A stretch of 64,000 bases of DNA from Paraburkholderia acidisoli. GTDB lineage: Bacteria > Pseudomonadota > Gammaproteobacteria > Burkholderiales > Burkholderiaceae. The DNA lies in NCBI RefSeq assembly GCF_009789675.1, contig NZ_CP046916.1, positions 806,001-870,000 on the forward strand. Reading direction: 5' to 3'. Shown here piece by piece: positions 42,891 through 51,838 of this stretch. A model generated the notes under the pieces. The model worked only from the letters and a program-made list of their open reading frames with translations, had not been told where the DNA came from and did no database searches. The translations under genes and the position numbers were made by a program. Numbering within the stretch: the stretch's first letter is position 1; every line of letters starts with the position of its first letter.

Positions 42891-42980
42891 TGCTGAAATG
42901 ACCGCTTCATTCGCTATCTCACTCGTCATCCCACTCCATCGCCATCCTGTCGGCATGTTTCGAAGAAGGTTGAGAACATC

Positions 42981-45650
42981 ATGACCAGATCATCGAAATC
43001 GCTGGGCGTCATCGGCGGACTCTCATTGCTGTTCGCGCTGCTCACCGCGCTCTATCTGCTGATCGGCGGCGCCTGGCTGCTGTCGCTCGGCGGCTCGCCG
43101 TATTACCTCGTCACGGGCATCCTGCTGCTCGTCTTCGCGTTCCTGTTGTGGCGACGCAATCCCGCCGCATTCGTGCTCTACGCCATCGTGCTGGTGGGCA
43201 CGGCGATCTGGGCGCTCTGGGAGTCGGGTCCCGACTTCTGGGCGCTCGCGCCGCGCTCGGGCGTGCTCGTCGTGTTCGGCGTGTGGCTGCTGCTGTTCGT
43301 GAGCTGGCAGCTCGAACGGCCGCGCCAGACCGGCGTGGTGTCGCTCGTGGTCTCGCTGCTCGTGTGGGCGGGCGTGCTCGTCTACGCGAACTTCAACGAC
43401 CCGCAGCAGGTGAACGGCACGATCGCGGGCGCGACCGGTTCGCCCGGCGCGAACATCGAGGGCATCGCCCCGTCCGATTGGCCCGCGTATGGGCGCACCC
43501 AGGAAGGCACCCGCTATTCGCCGCTGCAGCAGATCACGCCGGAAAACGTGAAGAATCTGCAGGTGGCGTGGACCTTCCGCACCGGCGACATGAAAGGCCC
43601 CAACGATCCGGTCGAGATCACGGATGAAGTCACGCCGATCAAGATCGGCAATCTGCTCTACCTGTGCTCGCCGCATCAGATCCTGTTCGCGCTCGACGCG
43701 CAAACGGGGCAGCTCAAGTGGAAGTTCGACCCGCAGTTGAAGGCCGATCCGTCGTTCCAGCACGTGACCTGCCGCGGCGTTTCGTATATCGACCTGTCCG
43801 CGAGCGCCGATAGCAACGCCGCGGCGAATGGCGCGCCTGCCGCCGCCTCGGACGCCGCCGCTTCGGGCGCGCAAGCCGCCGCACCGGCAAGCGACCTCGC
43901 CTCGGGCGCGATTGCCGCCGCCGCGGGCGCGAGCGACCCGATCGCCGCCATCGTCGCGGCGAAAACCGCCTCGGATTCGGCCACGGCCGCCAGCGCCGCC
44001 GCAGCCAACGCGCAAGCCGCCGCTTCGGACGCCCAGGCCGCAGCCGCGACCGCTGCGAATGCGGCCGCGAGCGCCAGCAGCGTGCCGGGCACGATGCCGG
44101 CCGCCGCGCCGCTCGACGCCAACGCCGCCTGCACGCGCCGCATCTATCTGCCGGTCAACGACGGTCATCTCTACGCGCTCGACGCGCTCACGGGCCAGCG
44201 CTGCACCGAGTTCGGCGACAACGGCGACCTCGACCTGCAACACGCGCAGCCGGTCACGACCGCGGGCATGTACGAGCCGACCTCGCCGCCGATCATCACG
44301 CCGAAGGTCATCATCGTAGCGGGTTCGGTCGAGGACAACTTCTCGACGCGCGAGCCTTCGGGCGTGATTCGCGGCTTCGACGTGCGCACGGGGCAGCTCG
44401 TGTGGGCATTCGATCCGGGCGCGAAGGACCCCAATCACATTCCGGGTCCGGGCGAACACTACACGTGGAATTCGCCGAACTCGTGGGCGCCTTCGGCCTA
44501 CGACGCGAAGCTCGACATGGTCTATCTGCCGATGGGCGTGACCACGCCGGACATCTGGGGCGGCAATCGCACGCCCGAGCAGGAACGCTACGCGAGCGGC
44601 CTGCTCGCGCTGCACGCGTCCACCGGCAAGCTCGCGTGGTTCTACCAGAGCGCGCACCACGATCTCTGGGACATGGACCAGCCCTCGCAGCCCACGCTCG
44701 CCGACATCACCGACAAGGACGGCAAGAGCGTGCCCGTGGTCTACGCGCCCGCGAAAACCGGCAACCTGTTCGTGCTCGACCGCCGCACCGGCGCGCTCGT
44801 GGTGCCCGCGCCCGAAACGCCGGTACCGCAAGGCGCCGCCGCGGGCGACCATGTCTCGCCCACGCAGCCGTTCTCGCAGCTCACGTATCGTCCGTCGAAG
44901 AATCTCACCGACAAGGACATGTGGGGCGCCACGATGTACGACCAGCTCATGTGCCGCGTGATGTTCCACAAGCTGCGCTATGAAGGTACGTTCACGCCGC
45001 CTTCGGAGCAGGGCACGCTCGTGTTCCCGGGCAACCTGGGCATGTTCGAGTGGGGCGGCATTGCCGTGGACACCGACCGCCAGATCGCCATTGCGAACCC
45101 GATCGCGCTGCCGTTCGTCTCGAAGCTGATTCCGCGCGGTCCGGGCAATCCGGAAGAACCGGCCTCGGGTGCGAAGGGCAGCGGCACGGAATCGGGCATC
45201 CAGCCGCAGTACGGCATTCCGTTCGGCGTGACGATCAACGCGTTCCTCTCGCCGCTCGGCCTGCCGTGCAAGCAGCCCGCGTGGGGCTATATCTCGGCGA
45301 TCGATCTCAAGACCAACCAGATCGTGTGGAAGAAGCGCATCGGCACGGTGCGTGACAGCTCGCCGATCCCGCTGCCGTTCAAGATGGGCATGCCGATGCT
45401 GGGCGGCCCGATCGTGACGGCGGGCGGCGTGGCCTTCATCGGCGCGACGGCCGACAACTATATCCGCGCGTTCGACGTGAACAACGGCTCGCAACTGTGG
45501 CAGGCGCGCCTGCCCGCGGGCGGCCAGGCCACGCCGATGAGCTACTCGATCAACGGTCGCCAGTACGTGGTGATCGCGGCGGGCGGCCATGGCTCATTCG
45601 GCACCAAGCTCGGCGATTACGTGATCGCCTACGCGCTGCCGCAGCAGTAA
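42981..45650 (+). CDS. gcd: Membrane-bound PQQ-dependent glucose/quinate/shikimate dehydrogenase
   Basis: Protein of 889 aa. Five N-terminal membrane helices (residues 10-145) anchor an eight-bladed PQQ propeller in the periplasm, starting at APSDWPAYGRTQEGTRYSPL. Propeller marks include VTCRGVSY, YEPTSPPIITPKVIIVAGSV, HHDLWDMDQPSQPTLADI and DSSPIPLPFKMGMPMLGG. It oxidises aldoses (or quinate/shikimate) at the outer face and passes electrons to ubiquinone. The canonical enzyme is about 800 aa; the excess is an Ala/Ser-rich insertion at about residues 272-380, between the CRGVSY and CTRRIYLP cysteine segments. A strong terminator follows. Confidence 0.93.
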   Translation: MTRSSKSLGVIGGLSLLFALLTALYLLIGGAWLLSLGGSPYYLVTGILLLVFAFLLWRRNPAAFVLYAIVLVGTAIWALWESGPDFWALAPRSGVLVVFGVWLLLFVSWQLERPRQTGVVSLVVSLLVWAGVLVYANFNDPQQVNGTIAGATGSPGANIEGIAPSDWPAYGRTQEGTRYSPLQQITPENVKNLQVAWTFRTGDMKGPNDPVEITDEVTPIKIGNLLYLCSPHQILFALDAQTGQLKWKFDPQLKADPSFQHVTCRGVSYIDLSASADSNAAANGAPAAASDAAASGAQAAAPASDLASGAIAAAAGASDPIAAIVAAKTASDSATAASAAAANAQAAASDAQAAAATAANAAASASSVPGTMPAAAPLDANAACTRRIYLPVNDGHLYALDALTGQRCTEFGDNGDLDLQHAQPVTTAGMYEPTSPPIITPKVIIVAGSVEDNFSTREPSGVIRGFDVRTGQLVWAFDPGAKDPNHIPGPGEHYTWNSPNSWAPSAYDAKLDMVYLPMGVTTPDIWGGNRTPEQERYASGLLALHASTGKLAWFYQSAHHDLWDMDQPSQPTLADITDKDGKSVPVVYAPAKTGNLFVLDRRTGALVVPAPETPVPQGAAAGDHVSPTQPFSQLTYRPSKNLTDKDMWGATMYDQLMCRVMFHKLRYEGTFTPPSEQGTLVFPGNLGMFEWGGIAVDTDRQIAIANPIALPFVSKLIPRGPGNPEEPASGAKGSGTESGIQPQYGIPFGVTINAFLSPLGLPCKQPAWGYISAIDLKTNQIVWKKRIGTVRDSSPIPLPFKMGMPMLGGPIVTAGGVAFIGATADNYIRAFDVNNGSQLWQARLPAGGQATPMSYSINGRQYVVIAAGGHGSFGTKLGDYVIAYALPQQ

Positions 45651-45716
45651 CCCACGCGTGTGCCGCCGGGCTGTGAAGTCCGGGGGCGCGCGCTCACGAG
45701 CGGTCTTCGAAGAACG

Positions 45717-45756
45717 CGGCAGGCGTGCGCTACGGCAAGCGCGTCTGCCGTTTTTT
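45717..45756 (+). terminator. Intrinsic terminator of the glucose dehydrogenase gene
   Basis: Stem CGGCAG...GCGC pairing with GCGCGTCTGCCG (about 45717-45730 and 45739-45750) followed directly by TTTTTT (45751-45756), 66 bp past the stop. Stem plus U-run make this a convincing rho-independent terminator. Confidence 0.85.
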
Positions 45757-45873
45757 ATCGCGCGTGTTTCGGTGTGGCGACGCTGCCGCGGCGATGGCCT
45801 TCGAGCCGCGCCGCTCATGCGCGTCCTGCGCGACTTCAACGCGCCATTCACGCGCCTCTCTCGCACACAACCC

Positions 45874-46902
45874 ATGAAATACCTCTCGCGCGCGACACGC
45901 ACGCTTGCCGTTCTGCCGGTACTCGCGGCGCACACGCTCTGCGCACAGGCGCAAAGCTCGGTCACGCTGTACGGCGTGATCGACACCAGCATCGAAGTGA
46001 CGAATCCCGGCGGCGGCTGGGTCACGCGTATGGATTCCGGCGCGTATCGCGGCTCGCGCGTGGGCCTGCGCGGCGCGGAAGACATCGGCAACGGCTACCG
46101 CATCCTGTTCGACATCGAGAACGGCTTCGGCTCGACCGACGGCACTTACGCCGTCGCGAACACCATTTTCAATCGCCAGGCGTGGGTCGGCATGGACTCG
46201 CCCTGGGGCACCGTGCGCGTCGGGCGCCAGTATTCGCCAATCTACATTCCGTTCAAGGGCGGCCTCGACGCGTTCGGCGCGGGCACCATCGCCTCGGGTC
46301 TCAACAATCTCTCGAAGATCACGCCGTACGAGAGCAACGCGGTGACCTATATCTCGCCGGAAGTTCACGGCTTCACGACCACGCTGATGGTCTCGCTGCG
46401 CGACGCCTCCGACGACGCCAACGGTCTCGCGGGCACCATCGAAACCTTCGCGTGGCGCCACGGACCGTTTCGCATTTCCTACGCGCATCAGCAGCAAAAC
46501 GGCGATGGCGCCTTGCGTGCGAATCTCGGCGGCGTGTCGTATGCGTTCGGCCCCGTCACGGGCTTCCTGTCGTATTTCAATGGCGATGGCGGGACGCCGC
46601 GCTATCACGACGCGGGCGTTTCCGTCTCGGCGCGCTATGCCGTCACGCCGCGCCTGCGCGCCTCGCTCGGCTACACCTACATGAGCGACCGCTCGGGCGG
46701 CGACAACGACGCCGACCAGCTCAGCGCGGCCTGCGAATACGATCTTTCGAAAAAGGTGCTGCTCTACGCGAGCGCGGGCTGGCTGCGCAACCGCGGCACC
46801 GGCACGATGACGCTGCGCGGCGTGAACGTCACGGGTCTGCCGCCGTCATGGCCGGGCGCGGGCGTGCGCGGCGTGCAACTCGGCATGATCGACCGCTTTT
46901 GA
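45874..46902 (+). CDS. Gram-negative general porin 3
   Basis: Outer-membrane porin of 342 aa. Signal segment YLSRATRTLAVLPVLAAHTL then CAQAQSSVTLYGVIDTSIEV. It has GLRGAEDIGNGYRILFDIEN, FNRQAWVGMDSPWGTVRVG and the conserved QYSPIYIPFKG loop 3 region; the C-terminus is QLGMIDRF with Phe. ATG 45874 begins the signal peptide, and the frame remains open upstream to 45658 through the terminator, which cannot be coding. It is shorter than porins 1 and 2 and diverged from both. Confidence 0.9.
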   Translation: MKYLSRATRTLAVLPVLAAHTLCAQAQSSVTLYGVIDTSIEVTNPGGGWVTRMDSGAYRGSRVGLRGAEDIGNGYRILFDIENGFGSTDGTYAVANTIFNRQAWVGMDSPWGTVRVGRQYSPIYIPFKGGLDAFGAGTIASGLNNLSKITPYESNAVTYISPEVHGFTTTLMVSLRDASDDANGLAGTIETFAWRHGPFRISYAHQQQNGDGALRANLGGVSYAFGPVTGFLSYFNGDGGTPRYHDAGVSVSARYAVTPRLRASLGYTYMSDRSGGDNDADQLSAACEYDLSKKVLLYASAGWLRNRGTGTMTLRGVNVTGLPPSWPGAGVRGVQLGMIDRF

Positions 46903-46918
46903 GCGGCGAAGGCCGCTC
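46901..46918 (+). terminator. Short hairpin at the end of porin 3
   Basis: Arms GAGCGGC (46901-46907) and GCCGCTC (46912-46918) with a GAAG tetraloop, starting inside the stop codon and followed by GATGCTTTAG. The leftward Rieske gene ends 15 bp further, so it may serve both strands. Confidence 0.6.
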
Positions 46919-46932
46919 GATGCTTTAGTCGA

Positions 46933-47364
46933 CTAGCCAGGCGCGGCGCGCATAAATATGTTGCCGTCGCGCTCCTCGGCTTCGTGCACGACGGCACGCG
47001 ACGGATCGCGGCACACGGGCGTGCTCGACGTGATGAGGCGGATCTGCTCGCCGTTCACGTCGAAGCGCCAGCCATGCGCGGGGCAGGTGAGGAGACCGCC
47101 CGAAACGAAGCCCTCCGAAAGCGGCACGCCGCGATGCGGGCAACGATCGTCCCAGACGTGCACGCCGCCTTCGCCGTCGCGCCACACGGCGAGGCACGCG
47201 CCGCCCACGACGAAGCCGCGCACTTCGCCCGCCACGACGGCGGCCGATTCGCATACGCGCTGCCACGCGCCCCTATCGCCAAGATCGCCAAGATCGCCAA
47301 GATCGCCAAGATCGCCAAGATCGTCCATAGCGCGCGCACGGCCCATGCGACTCGCCTCGCTCAT
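46933..47364 (-). CDS. Rieske [2Fe-2S] ferredoxin-like protein with DLG repeat linker
   Basis: Protein of 143 aa. The Rieske cluster ligands are CPHRG and CPAHGW, 17 residues apart, in DDRCPHRGVPLSEGF...LLTCPAHGWRF. Before the domain lies a run of Gly-Asp-Leu triplets encoded by a 9-bp tandem repeat (47275-47323), an unusual low-complexity linker. It overlaps the upstream MFS stop as ATGA, so the pair is coupled. A soluble Rieske ferredoxin normally feeds electrons to an oxygenase; none is adjacent, so its partner is unknown. The start ATG 47364 relies on the coupling. Confidence 0.8.
   Translation of the reverse strand: MSEASRMGRARAMDDLGDLGDLGDLGDLGDRGAWQRVCESAAVVAGEVRGFVVGGACLAVWRDGEGGVHVWDDRCPHRGVPLSEGFVSGGLLTCPAHGWRFDVNGEQIRLITSSTPVCRDPSRAVVHEAEERDGNIFMRAAPG
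47275..47323. repeat. 9-bp tandem repeat within the Rieske gene
   Basis: ATCGCCAAG is repeated five times with a partial sixth copy; on the minus strand it encodes Leu-Gly-Asp repeats. The unit is a multiple of three, so copy number changes would keep the frame. Confidence 0.9.
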
Positions 47365-48785
47365 GACGGGCGCGTGATGAAGTGGTCGGCCGCGCCTTTC
47401 GGCAGGCGCACCGCATCGACGATACTCGCCAGCGCCACGAGCCCGATCAGCACGAACGCGAGCCGGTATTCCACGCCGCTCGCATGCCAGTCCGCGCGCG
47501 CCGCGAGGAAATGACCGAAGCGCACGCCGAGCGCGCCGAGCGTGATGCCCGCGGCCATGGCGATCTGCGAGGCGGTGTTGAAGAGGCTGTTGGCATCCGA
47601 CATGCGTTCCTTCGCGACGTCGGCGTAGGCGATCGTGTTGAGCACGGAAAACTGCATCGAACGCGTCATGCCGCCCACGAACAGAATGACGACGGTGAGC
47701 GCCACGGGCGTGTCGCGCTGAAGCAGGGCGCAGGCGGCGAGGCTGAGCGCGCAGAACGTGCCGTTCCAGATCATCACGGGCCGATAACCGAAGCGCTGAA
47801 GAATGGGCATGGTGATCGTTTTCATCATGAGATTGCCCGCGAACACAGCGAGCACGAGCAGCCCCGAATGGAACGCGTCGTAGCCGAAGCCCACCTGGAA
47901 CATCAGCGGCAACAGAAACGGCGCGCTGCCGATGGCCATGCGCGCGAGCGAGCCACCGCGCAACGCGGCACGAAAGGTGGGAATCGCACACGCCGAAAGA
48001 TCGACGAGCGGCGCGCGCGAGCGCAGCAAATGCCGGATCGCGACCACGAGCAGCGCGACGCCGCCCAGCAGCATGGCGAAGGTCACGGCGTCGAGGCGTT
48101 CGTCGGCGCGCTCGAAACCCGTGAGCAGCACGAACGTGCCTGCGCCGCTCAAGAGAAAGCCGGGCCAGTCGAAACGGCGTTCGCGCGTCTCGCGCGCGTC
48201 CGGAATCAGCAGGCACGCGGCCACGAGCGCGACCACCCCGATGGGTACGTTGAGATAGAAGATCCAGCGCCAGCCGAAATGCGTGGTGATGAAACCGCCG
48301 ATGGGCGGCCCGAGCACGGGCGCGATCAGCGCGGGCCAGATGAGCGACTGCATCGCGGCCATGAGTTGCGCCTTGGGCGTGAAGCGCATGACCACGAGAC
48401 GGCCCACCGGCACCATCAACGCACCCGCGATGCCTTGCAGCACGCGCAGCGCGACGAAGGTCACGAGACCGTTCGACATGCCGCACAGGGCGGAGGTGAG
48501 GGTGAACAGGGCGATGGCGAACGCGAACACGCGGCGCGCGCCGAAGCGGTCGACGACCCAGCCGCTCGCGGGCACGAACACGCCGAGCGCGAGCAGATAT
48601 GCGCTCACGCCGATGTTGAGCGCGACGGCCGTGGTGCCGAACGAGCGCGCCATGGCGGGCAACGCCGTGGCGATCACGGTGCCGTCGAGAATCTCCATGA
48701 AGAGCGCGCCGGTCACGAGAATCATGATCGCGCGAAGCGGAACGGCTGCGGGCGCGGTGGCCTCGGTCGGTAACGGTCGGTTCAT
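47361..48785 (-). CDS. DHA2-family MFS efflux transporter (EmrB/QacA type)
   Basis: Membrane protein of 474 aa with 14 predicted helices. It has the DHA2 helix 1 motif LFMEILDGTVIATALPAMA, motif A-like GWVVDRFGARRVFAFAIAL, and motif C in ALIAPVLGPPIGGFITTHFG with GWRWIFYLNVPIG. It would export a toxic compound by proton antiport. The stop overlaps the downstream Rieske gene. The start at 48785 encodes MNRPLPTEATAPAA. No regulator gene is adjacent. Confidence 0.9.
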   Translation of the reverse strand: MNRPLPTEATAPAAVPLRAIMILVTGALFMEILDGTVIATALPAMARSFGTTAVALNIGVSAYLLALGVFVPASGWVVDRFGARRVFAFAIALFTLTSALCGMSNGLVTFVALRVLQGIAGALMVPVGRLVVMRFTPKAQLMAAMQSLIWPALIAPVLGPPIGGFITTHFGWRWIFYLNVPIGVVALVAACLLIPDARETRERRFDWPGFLLSGAGTFVLLTGFERADERLDAVTFAMLLGGVALLVVAIRHLLRSRAPLVDLSACAIPTFRAALRGGSLARMAIGSAPFLLPLMFQVGFGYDAFHSGLLVLAVFAGNLMMKTITMPILQRFGYRPVMIWNGTFCALSLAACALLQRDTPVALTVVILFVGGMTRSMQFSVLNTIAYADVAKERMSDANSLFNTASQIAMAAGITLGALGVRFGHFLAARADWHASGVEYRLAFVLIGLVALASIVDAVRLPKGAADHFITRPS

Positions 48786-48926
48786 GCAGGGCGTGGTGGC
48801 GCGGCGAACGGCGCGGGTAAATGCCCGCGCGCGAGCGTGAATGTCGTGGATATCGAAAAACCTATCTTACGACATTCCCGCACTCTCCCGCGCATTCCCT
48901 TGCATGCGACATCGGCATGCCGGTGT

Positions 48927-48955
48927 TTTAAAGGCGCATTGACGGCGCCTTTAAA
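48927..48955. terminator. Perfect inverted repeat between OMP and MFS genes
   Basis: Perfect 11-bp arms TTTAAAGGCGC (48927-48937) and GCGCCTTTAAA (48945-48955) with a 7-nt loop, downstream of the leftward outer-membrane protein gene. On the minus strand the right arm ends in CTTTAAAACA, a weak U-tract. It is probably a terminator; since it also lies upstream of the MFS gene a regulatory role is possible. Confidence 0.6.
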
Positions 48956-49020
48956 CCGCTTTGCGGTCTGTCTTTAAAGCGCCTTCACTGTGCGTTAAAA
49001 CCAAGCGCTAAAACCACAAC

Positions 49021-49695
49021 TTAAAAACGATACGTCAGCGCGACCTGAACCACCGGATACCAGTGGTACTTTTCGATCTTCGAGGTCAGGTCATGTTCTT
49101 CGTCGGCGATATCCTGCTGCGAAACGAACAGCTGATAAATGCCCGGCACGCTGTAATCCACGTGCGGCTTGCCGTACGCCACGCCCAGGTCGAACGTCAC
49201 GCCAAACCCGCGCACGGGCTTCTTGTGGCCATAGCCCACACCGAAATACGGCATCACGCGCGGCATGGTTGCCTTGGCCGTGGGCGCGCCGCCCACCGCG
49301 GGCACGAAGTCGTTGCCGATCTTGTAGTTGCCGTCCGCGTTCGGCAGGGCCGCGGCCGTGAGCGTGTCGCCGTTGATGATCGCGCCGCCCGTGAAGCGGA
49401 ATGCGCTCGAGGCGAACGGGAACACGTCCATATAAAGGCCGCCTTGCGCGAGCGTGAGGTGCCCGCTATAGCGATTGTCACCGGCCGTGAAGTCGTGGCT
49501 GAAGCCGAGACCTTCCGCATCCGCGCGCACGCCGAAATGCGGCCCGAGATTGAGCGCGCCGCCCAGACCTGCGCCGAGCGTGCCGCCCGTTACATACACT
49601 TCCTGCCCGTGCGCGGCACCTGCCGCGCAAACGAGCGCCGTGACGCCCGCTGCGACGCGCGCCACCCGATACATCGTTTTGCTGATCGATTTCAC
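49021..49695 (-). CDS. Outer-membrane beta-barrel protein of unknown function
   Basis: Protein of 224 aa. Signal VARVAAGVTALVCAAGAAHG, then QEVYVTGGTLGAGLGGALNL, alternating hydrophobic strands such as HFGVRADAEGLGF, YSGHLTLAQGGLYMDVFPF and GFGVTFDLGVAYGKPHVDY. It ends VVQVALTYRF with a C-terminal Phe, the signature of outer-membrane barrels. An eight-strand barrel is likely. Role unknown; similar proteins are often annotated simply as outer-membrane proteins. Ribosome site CAGGGAGAGAACG. Confidence 0.8.
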   Translation of the reverse strand: MKSISKTMYRVARVAAGVTALVCAAGAAHGQEVYVTGGTLGAGLGGALNLGPHFGVRADAEGLGFSHDFTAGDNRYSGHLTLAQGGLYMDVFPFASSAFRFTGGAIINGDTLTAAALPNADGNYKIGNDFVPAVGGAPTAKATMPRVMPYFGVGYGHKKPVRGFGVTFDLGVAYGKPHVDYSVPGIYQLFVSQQDIADEEHDLTSKIEKYHWYPVVQVALTYRF

Positions 49696-50008
49696 TACGT
49701 TCTCTCCCTGGAGCCGGCGCGCGCCACTCGCTGGCTGCCGACGGATGAGACTTTACGATCGTTGCGTGCGCCTCAATCGGGCGAGATGCGGGGTGATGAC
49801 CCTTCAAATCGACAGGTTCGCAAACTTCCATTTGACCCTTCTTCGAACGCATCGGTAAAGCTTTCTGATGACGATTCGAATGCGCGGATTGGCTGGTTTT
49901 TCAAGGGCTTATCGATGAATCGGCGCGCTGCGGGTCTCCCGATAATTCCGGTCATGGCGAAGTGCGGCCGGGTCACGGCAGCGCGCCACTGTCGATACGG
50001 GAGCAGGG
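49696..50008. other. 313-bp divergent intergenic region
   Basis: No gene or clear palindrome was recognised. It holds the promoters of the outer-membrane protein and the lipoprotein, but no confident -35/-10 pair was picked. Confidence 0.35.
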
Positions 50009-50980
50009 ATGTTTTACAAGGGAATGGTGCGTTCGGTTGCGGTCACAACGATCGTGGTGGCAACGGCAGGTCTCGCCGCATGCGGCGGCGGTTCGAGCGC
50101 GCCGGCGAGCGCGTCGAGCAACGAGTTGAAACTTTCTTCAGCAGTCCAAAGCGAGCACGTTGCGCGCTACGCGGGCGCCTTCGGTTTGATCGGCGGTCCG
50201 GGCGTAGGTGCCATTTACGCGGCCGTGGCGCAGACCTTCGTCAAGCAGGCGCTGGCCGGTGCGGTGAGCGGCAGCAGTTCGTGCTCGACCAGCGGCAACT
50301 ATACGGTGACGTTGCCCACGACCACGGGCGTGACGGTGGGCGAGAACGCCAATGTGACGTTCAACGGCTGTGTGGGCGAAATTTCGGCGCCTGGCGTTTC
50401 ATCACACGATTCGGTAACGGGCTCGATGTCGCTGCAGGTGCAAAGCGTGCAGGGCACAGTGGGCGCAACCAACGCGAACTGGTCGTACACGGCGCTCGCG
50501 AGCGCGAACAACCTCGTGCTGACCTCGTCGAACGGAACCACCACGCTCAACGGCAGCGTCACGTACACGACCAGCTACGACGCCACCACGGGCAACACGA
50601 CGACTACGGCCAGCGCGCCGACCGTCACGATCGCGCGCACGCTACCGGCCTCGAGCATCACCGGCACGATCACGGTGGGCTCGCTCGCCTTCACGCGCGT
50701 GCAGAACCCCACGACGCAAGCGCAGACGATCACGGCGTCGGCATCGATCGGCATCGCGGCCAGCGACGTCACGATGACCTTCGACGTGGCAACCTCCACG
50801 CCGATCGCGTTCAAGAACGGTTCGCTCACGGCCGGCACGCTCACGCTTACGAGCGACAGCGCGACCGAAACGCTGGTGGTGCAGGGCAGCAGCACGCTGG
50901 GCGTCACGGTGACGGCGAACGGCAAGACGGGCACGTACACGGAACAGCTTTCGGACTTCCAGTCGCTGCTCGGCAGCTGA
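50009..50980 (+). CDS. Ser/Thr-rich secreted lipoprotein
   Basis: Protein of 323 aa with signal SVAVTTIVVATAGLAACGGG and lipobox LAAC; the mature end CGGGSSAPASASS is a typical flexible tether. The rest is dominated by Thr/Ser/Val beta-strand repeats (e.g. TVTLPTTTGVTVGENANVTF, TGTITVGSLAFTRV), suggesting a beta-sandwich or beta-helix. Two Cys (SSSCSTSG and FNGCVG) could form a disulphide. No known domain was recognised. ATG 50009 follows GGGAGCAGGG. An intrinsic terminator follows. Confidence 0.8.
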   Translation: MFYKGMVRSVAVTTIVVATAGLAACGGGSSAPASASSNELKLSSAVQSEHVARYAGAFGLIGGPGVGAIYAAVAQTFVKQALAGAVSGSSSCSTSGNYTVTLPTTTGVTVGENANVTFNGCVGEISAPGVSSHDSVTGSMSLQVQSVQGTVGATNANWSYTALASANNLVLTSSNGTTTLNGSVTYTTSYDATTGNTTTTASAPTVTIARTLPASSITGTITVGSLAFTRVQNPTTQAQTITASASIGIAASDVTMTFDVATSTPIAFKNGSLTAGTLTLTSDSATETLVVQGSSTLGVTVTANGKTGTYTEQLSDFQSLLGS

Positions 50981-51006
50981 TTGATCGGAAGAATCAGCAA
51001 TACGAC

Positions 51007-51034
51007 GGGCGCCTGCGGGCGCCCGCTGTTTTTT
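51007..51034 (+). terminator. Intrinsic terminator of the Ser/Thr-rich lipoprotein gene
   Basis: Arms GGGCGCC (51007-51013) and GGCGCCC (51018-51024), loop TGCG, then GCTG and TTTTTT (51029-51034). It lies 26 bp after the stop codon. Confidence 0.92.
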
Positions 51035-51055
51035 CGTCGACGAATTCGGCAGGCG

Positions 51056-51496
51056 TTACTGGAACGGCGCGCAAAGCCGTTCGATCGGCGCGGCCACGAG
51101 AATGCAGCTCGAAAACGCGATGCCGAACGTGAACGCCACCGATGCCGTGGCGCCGCACCAAGCAATGAAACGCTGCGAGTCGCGCTTGCCCGTGGAGACG
51201 GAAAGAATCTGCCGCCAGGCGCGACCGGCCGCCCAGGCGATGCCGAGTGCGGCGATGAACGCAACGGCCGAACTCACACCGACAATCCAGCGAATGGCTT
51301 CCCACGACGGCACGCTATGCGCGAGAGCGTCGCCGCAGATGCGCGAGACGAGCACCACGCCGAGCGTGAGATGCGCGAGCCAGATCAGTGGCACGGCCAC
51401 CACGCCGAGCCAGATCGCGATGCGTTGCGACCGTGTGGGTTCGCCGGGCGTGGCGGCTTCGATCATCGGGGAATCGGGAGCTTGTGCGGGAATCAT
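51056..51496 (-). CDS. Small multi-pass membrane protein
   Basis: Protein of about 146 aa. Three hydrophobic segments: AIWLGVVAVPLIWLAHLTLG with VVLVSRICG, WIVGVSSAVAFIAALGIAWA, and FIAWCGATASVAFTFGIAFS. It contains two His/Cys positions (LAHLTL, SRICG) in or near the first helix pair. I do not recognise a defined family; similar proteins occur near respiratory oxidase genes. ATG 51496 is used, though ATG 51541 would add 15 residues; neither has a clear ribosome site. Confidence 0.65.
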   Translation of the reverse strand: MIPAQAPDSPMIEAATPGEPTRSQRIAIWLGVVAVPLIWLAHLTLGVVLVSRICGDALAHSVPSWEAIRWIVGVSSAVAFIAALGIAWAAGRAWRQILSVSTGKRDSQRFIAWCGATASVAFTFGIAFSSCILVAAPIERLCAPFQ

Positions 51497-51838
51497 GGTT
51501 AGGCGCGCCTTTGCTGGCGAGCGGGATTCGCGCGATGCCATGGTCGAGGCGTGTCATGTCGAGGATTTCTTATTTTACATAACACAAATTATCGACATGA
51601 AAACCCACGCGCGCGATGCCCGCGAAACACCAGCTTGCAAGCAGTTATCGGGATGCTTTCGTTGAAATCCAGATCCGACTTAACTCGTGATTATTCGGAA
51701 TGGATATTCGCAAACGCTGTGCCCGAGGCTTGCGGTTGTGCTGTCTGTTGTCCGTGTCGCTCAGCGCAAGCACGACGACGCTCGACGAGCGCTCCAGCCG
51801 GATCGCTTCACGCTCCCACAGCGGCACCCACGCGGCGA
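51497..51838. other. 342-bp intergenic region between leftward genes
   Basis: No gene was accepted. The part around 51565-51600 is AT-rich and could hold the promoter of the small membrane protein. Nothing else stood out. Confidence 0.35.

Noticed and set aside
46933..48486. A single 517-codon frame joining MFS and Rieske sequence
   Set aside because: The upstream part is an out-of-frame shadow of the MFS gene; the Rieske protein starts at 47364 by ATGA overlap.
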